Assembly (NCBI GenBank): GCA_020205615.1
Contig: CM035170.1
Span: forward strand, 10,038,311-10,102,310
DNA from: Panax quinquefolius
Taxonomy: Eukaryota; Streptophyta; Magnoliopsida; Apiales; Araliaceae
Reading direction: 5' to 3'
Length of the DNA: 64,000 nucleotides
The translations under genes and the position numbers were made by a program. Of this stretch, positions 59,980 through 64,000 are shown piece by piece. The notes under the pieces were generated by a model, which saw only the letters and a list, made by a program, of their open reading frames with translations, was not told the origin of the DNA and ran no database searches. Within the stretch, counting starts at the first letter, position 1. Each line of letters begins with the position of its first letter.

Positions 59980-62900
59980 GTAAAACGGGCAGAACTCTTT
60001 CTGCCCTGTAGATATCATAACTGTTTACTTTTCTATACAGTATTAACGGTTTATTTTGTCAGTACATGCTAACACTGTGTATGATCAAAATGTTTCATAT
60101 ATATACTATGTAACGACCCCAAAATTTATACAATTTAATTCTCGATTTCAGTCGTTAATAATACATTCAACCTCTAATTTTACATCATTAAATGATAATA
60201 CAACCATTAAAATTTACAGAAAAATTAAAATTTTCTATTACAAACTATTCTCGTTCCCAAAACTTTCAACCTTTACATCTAAATATCTCAGAATCATTTT
60301 AATACTACAAGAGTTTACATCACAAAATGATATAACAATACAACATTAATACATCTACCGAAACATTAGACATGGTTTACAAGAATAACAACTTGGATAG
60401 GATATTAAATCTTCATGTATCACTTTTGATCAAAATCAATCAAGTAGCACATAGCGTTACCTTTAATTCTTGAATCTGCAAAAATGGTTATTTGCAAGAA
60501 AGAGCTCGACAACTCAGCAAAATCTAACAGTTTTCATGCATCACGTAGCACATAATAATATGTTCAACATATAAGAATAATCATAAAACAAACATAGCAT
60601 ACATGTTGTAGCTCGCATAACAACTATAAAGATTGAGTTTCTTACTCAATCAACATTCATAGCTCAATCATCATAGTCATAGATTGACTTTCACATTTCA
60701 TACTTTTAACATATATAATACATCATACAATAACATTTTAAAGCAGTTCATCATCAAGTTCACAAAGCAAAAAGGAACTGAAAGACTTGCCTTTACCGGC
60801 ATTTTACCAACATGCTAATACTTCGCGTCCTTGCACAACCTACACTATATGTGAGATTGATAATAAATAAAATCAATACTCAATCTCATGGTCAAATTTC
60901 TTCTAAGACCTTACTTTATCTTATTATCCTTTATAATGTCTTTATAGACATCTAACTATTTTATATGCAACTCGATTTTATTTTCATTTTCATCACCACA
61001 CATGCTAGACTATCGCACTTATAGTTTAATGTGCGTATATCACACCATTTTATTATACCACTTTGGTTTCAAAAATGCATATTCAACACATTGTTTACAT
61101 GTTTAATTTTCCTTCAAAAATCAAAAATTTCTCTTTTCGATTTCTTTCCATTATTGTTCTTGTATTATCATCTTTTCATACTCAGATGCACATAACATCC
61201 AATATTAGTCATTAGATAGACACTTTGTATACCAAAGTTTAGAAACACTATTACTCTTAGGCATTTTATCGAGCACGTTATGTGCACACATTAACTTATC
61301 TCAACTCTTGATCTTAAATGATTAATTATGCATAGAATATGATAACACATATCTATACTCATTACATATGTCAAAACATATTTTTAATCATCAAAATATA
61401 GCATCACCCAAAATCTTAATTCAAACAGAATTATAAAACTCATCTTCACAATTTCTTTAACAAAACGTTTTTGTTTTTAACATAACTCCTTCGTTACATG
61501 TCCGTTTTTGTTCCTTCTTATATAGAATTAACCCTTACTCAGTGTACTACAACCTCATCTAGGCCTTAAAGTCAGACCCTTATCCATCTAAACCAGATTC
61601 TGTAATTCATCAAATAGTCTAGAAAATTTCATTTTCTGGACATCCTTACTAAACAATTTATTTCGGACATGATCCGGTCCATATCTACAACTTTTCAGTT
61701 TAAAGTTTCTTCAAATTCAAAACACACGAATTTATATGAATTGTTCAAAGTCGAAAAAGTAATAGCTTTTGATTTTCCGGCAGATTATTTTCCTTCTACC
61801 CAAATTTACTAAAACAGACATTGCAAGAAATATACAAAGAGTTTTCATGTGATTCTACTTTCAGAATATAGCATACTTCCATATCTTCGATTTGATATAA
61901 GGCTCACTTTCTAACTCATTATACCCAAAGTGGTATGAATTTCACAAGATTTGTCCACAATTACTCAAAACTTACGAATTTTGTTCTTCAAATTTTCTTT
62001 CCATTTCATTTTCTTTCTTGAATCCTCTTGTTTGATTCTTGATAATCCAAGATTAAACCTATACAAACAAGATTAAGCATGATCTACTACCCTAGAACAT
62101 AAATCTACCCAAAAAATATTCAAAGATTAAATAAGAGTTTAGAAGTTACATTCTTCTAGCTTTTTCTTCTTCTTCTTCTTCTAGCTCATCTCAATTTCTC
62201 TATTTCTCTCCATCTCTCTCAATTTCTCAATACAACTTCTATATAACAATTATTAGAGAACTACATTATGAAGAACATAAAAATATAATTAAAACAAGGA
62301 ATTTAGATTATAACCTTATTAGTATGAATTTAAGAGAGAGATGGAGATAATGATGATGGGGCTTGTTTTGTCTTCTCAAAGCTTTCCCTTCTTCTTCTTT
62401 TTCTTCTTCTTCTTCTTCTCCTACAACTCTCTCTAACTCTCTTCTTCTTTCTTTGGTTTATTTTCTAAAACTAACGTGATTAACTTGTAGTATATACATA
62501 TAATATACAATACCAAGAATATATAATATATGTAACTCCTAGTAATTATTATATATACTAATTACTAGTTAATACATAGGTTACACCAACTTGAACTTGA
62601 AAAGCCTAAGACCATGTTTGGCAAATACTCATTATTTTAATTAATCAATGGTTTAACATCAATCAAACTCATCAAATTGTCACATAATTATATTTACTTG
62701 TTAATTATAATTTCGTAACAATCATCATCATAAACTCATCTAATTTAATTATCTCAATTAAATTAGAACTATAACATAAAATTATTATATTAATTAAATT
62801 AAATATTAAATATTCATTTAATTAATATACTACACTTAATTACATTACTCTATAATCAAAACAAAATTTATTTATTTAACTCAATAAATAATTCAATTAA

Positions 62901-63088
62901 ATATTTATATATATTAAAATTAATATATAACATTCTCTTCACATCAATTCACATATCCTACAATATATGACATACACATACTCACACCCAACATATCTCA
63001 TAAATAATACTTTTATTTATAAAATTCTCATTTATAAATTCTAAAATCTGGGATGTCACATACTAAGTGAAAGCATATTTTGTTTCAG
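59980..63088 (+). other. Probable intron of element F (with solo LTR L inside)
   Basis: Coding-like sequence fades after LANWNNTPCIG (about 59977) and restarts at 63089 after cattttgtttcag, a good 3' splice site preceded by tactaag, a branch-point-like motif. Candidate 5' sites are gggtaaaac (about 59988) and ccctgtagat (about 60006). Ogre elements are known to splice an intron between the protease and RT parts. Without the LTR the intron would be about 80 to 130 bases. Confidence 0.5.
60109..63060 (-). mobile_element. Solo LTR L, nested in element F
   Basis: 2,952 bp with the exact 5-bp duplication tacta at 60104-60108 and 63061-63065. Plus-strand edges are tgtaacgaccccaaaattta and aaatctgggatgtcaca. 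On the minus strand it opens tgtgacatccc and closes ggggtcgttaca, the same style as A, B and C, so minus is the likely direction. It is a different family from B. It is AT-rich, with CT-rich runs near 62160-62230 and 62390-62450 that would be GA-rich leader sequence in that direction. No coding. Confidence 0.85.
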
Positions 63089-64000
63089 GACCCTGAATTT
63101 AGATGTGTTTGTACTTGCTGATACGGTGCCTCTTCTCCACAAGGATTGTACCTTTGATGTAGAGATGAATTCAGCCTTGATGGATATACAGGATGACATT
63201 GAGGTGCATCCAGAAATTCAAGAATGGGTCAAAGACAAACCTAAACCCAACCTTGATCAAACCACTTCTTTCAATCTTGGAACCTTAGAAAGCCCTAAGT
63301 TAATCTAGATTGGTTCAGACCTTACCCCAAACCAAAGGAATGACATGGTTACGCTATTAACCCAATTCCAGGATGTGTTTGCATGGTCTCATGAAGACAT
63401 GGTGGGTTTGTCCACTAACATTGTCCTTCATCGCCTTCCCATTAAAGAGGGATTTAAGCCAGTCAAGCAAAAGCTCAGGCGATTGAAACCTGAGTGGAGT
63501 TTAAAGGTAAAAGAAGAAATTGTGAAACAATTTCAAGCTGGCATCATCATGGTGTCCACATATCCTGAGTGGATATCCAACATTATTCCCGTGCCTAAAC
63601 CTAGAGGGAAGGTGCGAGTTTGCGTGGATTACCGGGACTTGAACAAAGCTTGCTTAAAAGATAGATTTCCCGTGCCATTTATCCACATTTTTATTGACAA
63701 TACTGCATGTACTCCTTTGCTGATTGCTTTGCGGGGTACTATCAGATCATGGTTGCTGAGGAAGATCGTGAGAAAACTGCTTTCATCACGCCTTGGGGAA
63801 CCTTTTGTTATAGACGGTTGTCATTCGGCCTCATCAATGCCGGAGCCACCTACCAGTGAGCTATGATGGCTCTCTTCCATGCCTTAATGCACAAAGAGAT
63901 CGAGATCTACGTGGATGACATCATTGTCAAATCCCGGAAGGAGGAAGACCACTTTGACCATCTTAGAAAGCTATTCAACAGGTTGCGTAAGTACAACTTG
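63089..64000 (+). pseudogene. Element F reverse transcriptase, partial
   Basis: The frame opens TLNLDVFVLADTVPLLHKDC, stops at 63306-63308, and restarts with the RT lead-in (LTQFQDVFAWSHEDMVGLST, then IIPVPKPRGKVRVCVDYRDL). A one-base loss near 63708 shifts it. In the shifted frame EEDREKTAFITPWGTFCYRR and SFGLINAGATYQ are followed by TGA (63857-63859), where Arg is usual, then IYVDDIIVKSRKEEDHFDHL with an intact YVDD. It runs off the window. Confidence 0.9.

Larger units (their letters stand above)
54030..64000 (+). mobile_element. Element F: 5' part of a Tat/Ogre-Retand type Ty3/gypsy element
   Basis: The primer site tggcgactctgctggggaac (55619-55638), the Gag sequence, the protease form (LIDGGSSLN), a G-patch-like segment and an RT with YVDD all match the plant Tat lineage. 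The element continues past the window. The left edge is uncertain: LTR sequence ends at 55616 (gtcgaca), and it may start anywhere after 54029. Solo LTR L interrupts it at 60109-63060. Stops and shifts in gag and RT make it inactive. Confidence 0.8.

Overview
The window is nuclear DNA of a flowering plant, most likely a eudicot. It is strongly AT-rich, has long (TA)n arrays, MITE-type hairpins and plant Ty3/gypsy retrotransposons (Tekay-type chromoviruses with iMet primer sites and a Tat/Ogre-Retand element). I found no intact host gene, tRNA, rRNA or CRISPR array. Almost every long open frame is a piece of a decayed retrotransposon. Names A to L are my own labels; family assignments rest on motif recognition, not a search.

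Layout. 1-8560: AT-rich DNA with small DNA-transposon relics. These are a 1.25-kb Mutator-like element with a perfect 9-bp target duplication and gene-like GC-rich filling (859-2113), three copies of one MITE family (one carrying a second MITE), a 1.2-kb near-perfect hairpin (3706-4945) and a likely solo LTR (6063-6738). 8561-20105: element A, a full-length Tekay-like element with ~2.8-kb LTRs, iMet primer site, an extra acidic/coiled-coil reading frame before gag, then gag, protease, RT, RNase H, integrase and chromodomain, all broken. 20106-23014: three hairpin elements separated by (TA)n tracts, a fourth MITE copy and a (TG)n tract.

23015-45831 is a four-level nest whose layers can be read from target duplications. 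Solo LTR D (TSD cgtat) was entered by C, a retroelement with a ~4.2-kb LTR and a 1.8-kb internal region without recognisable genes. C's LTR was entered by B, a full-length Tekay-like element on the minus strand (TSD gctta). B's RT gene was entered by solo LTR S of B's own family (TSD gatat).

45837-64000 is a second nest that runs off the right end: a decayed ORF region K, B-family LTR pieces G and H, an LTR-like piece J with about ten small hairpins sharing a GATAAC-type loop, the 5' half of B-family element E, and the 5' part of Tat/Ogre-type element F. A solo LTR (L, TSD tacta) sits in F's probable intron between the protease/G-patch part and RT.

How the parts work together: in A, B and E, gag-pol products would copy the RNA from the iMet primer and insert it, with the chromodomain steering integration to chromatin. 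C, the MITEs and the hairpins carry no enzymes and would depend on relatives. All visible pol genes carry frameshifts or stops, so none of these copies looks autonomous now.
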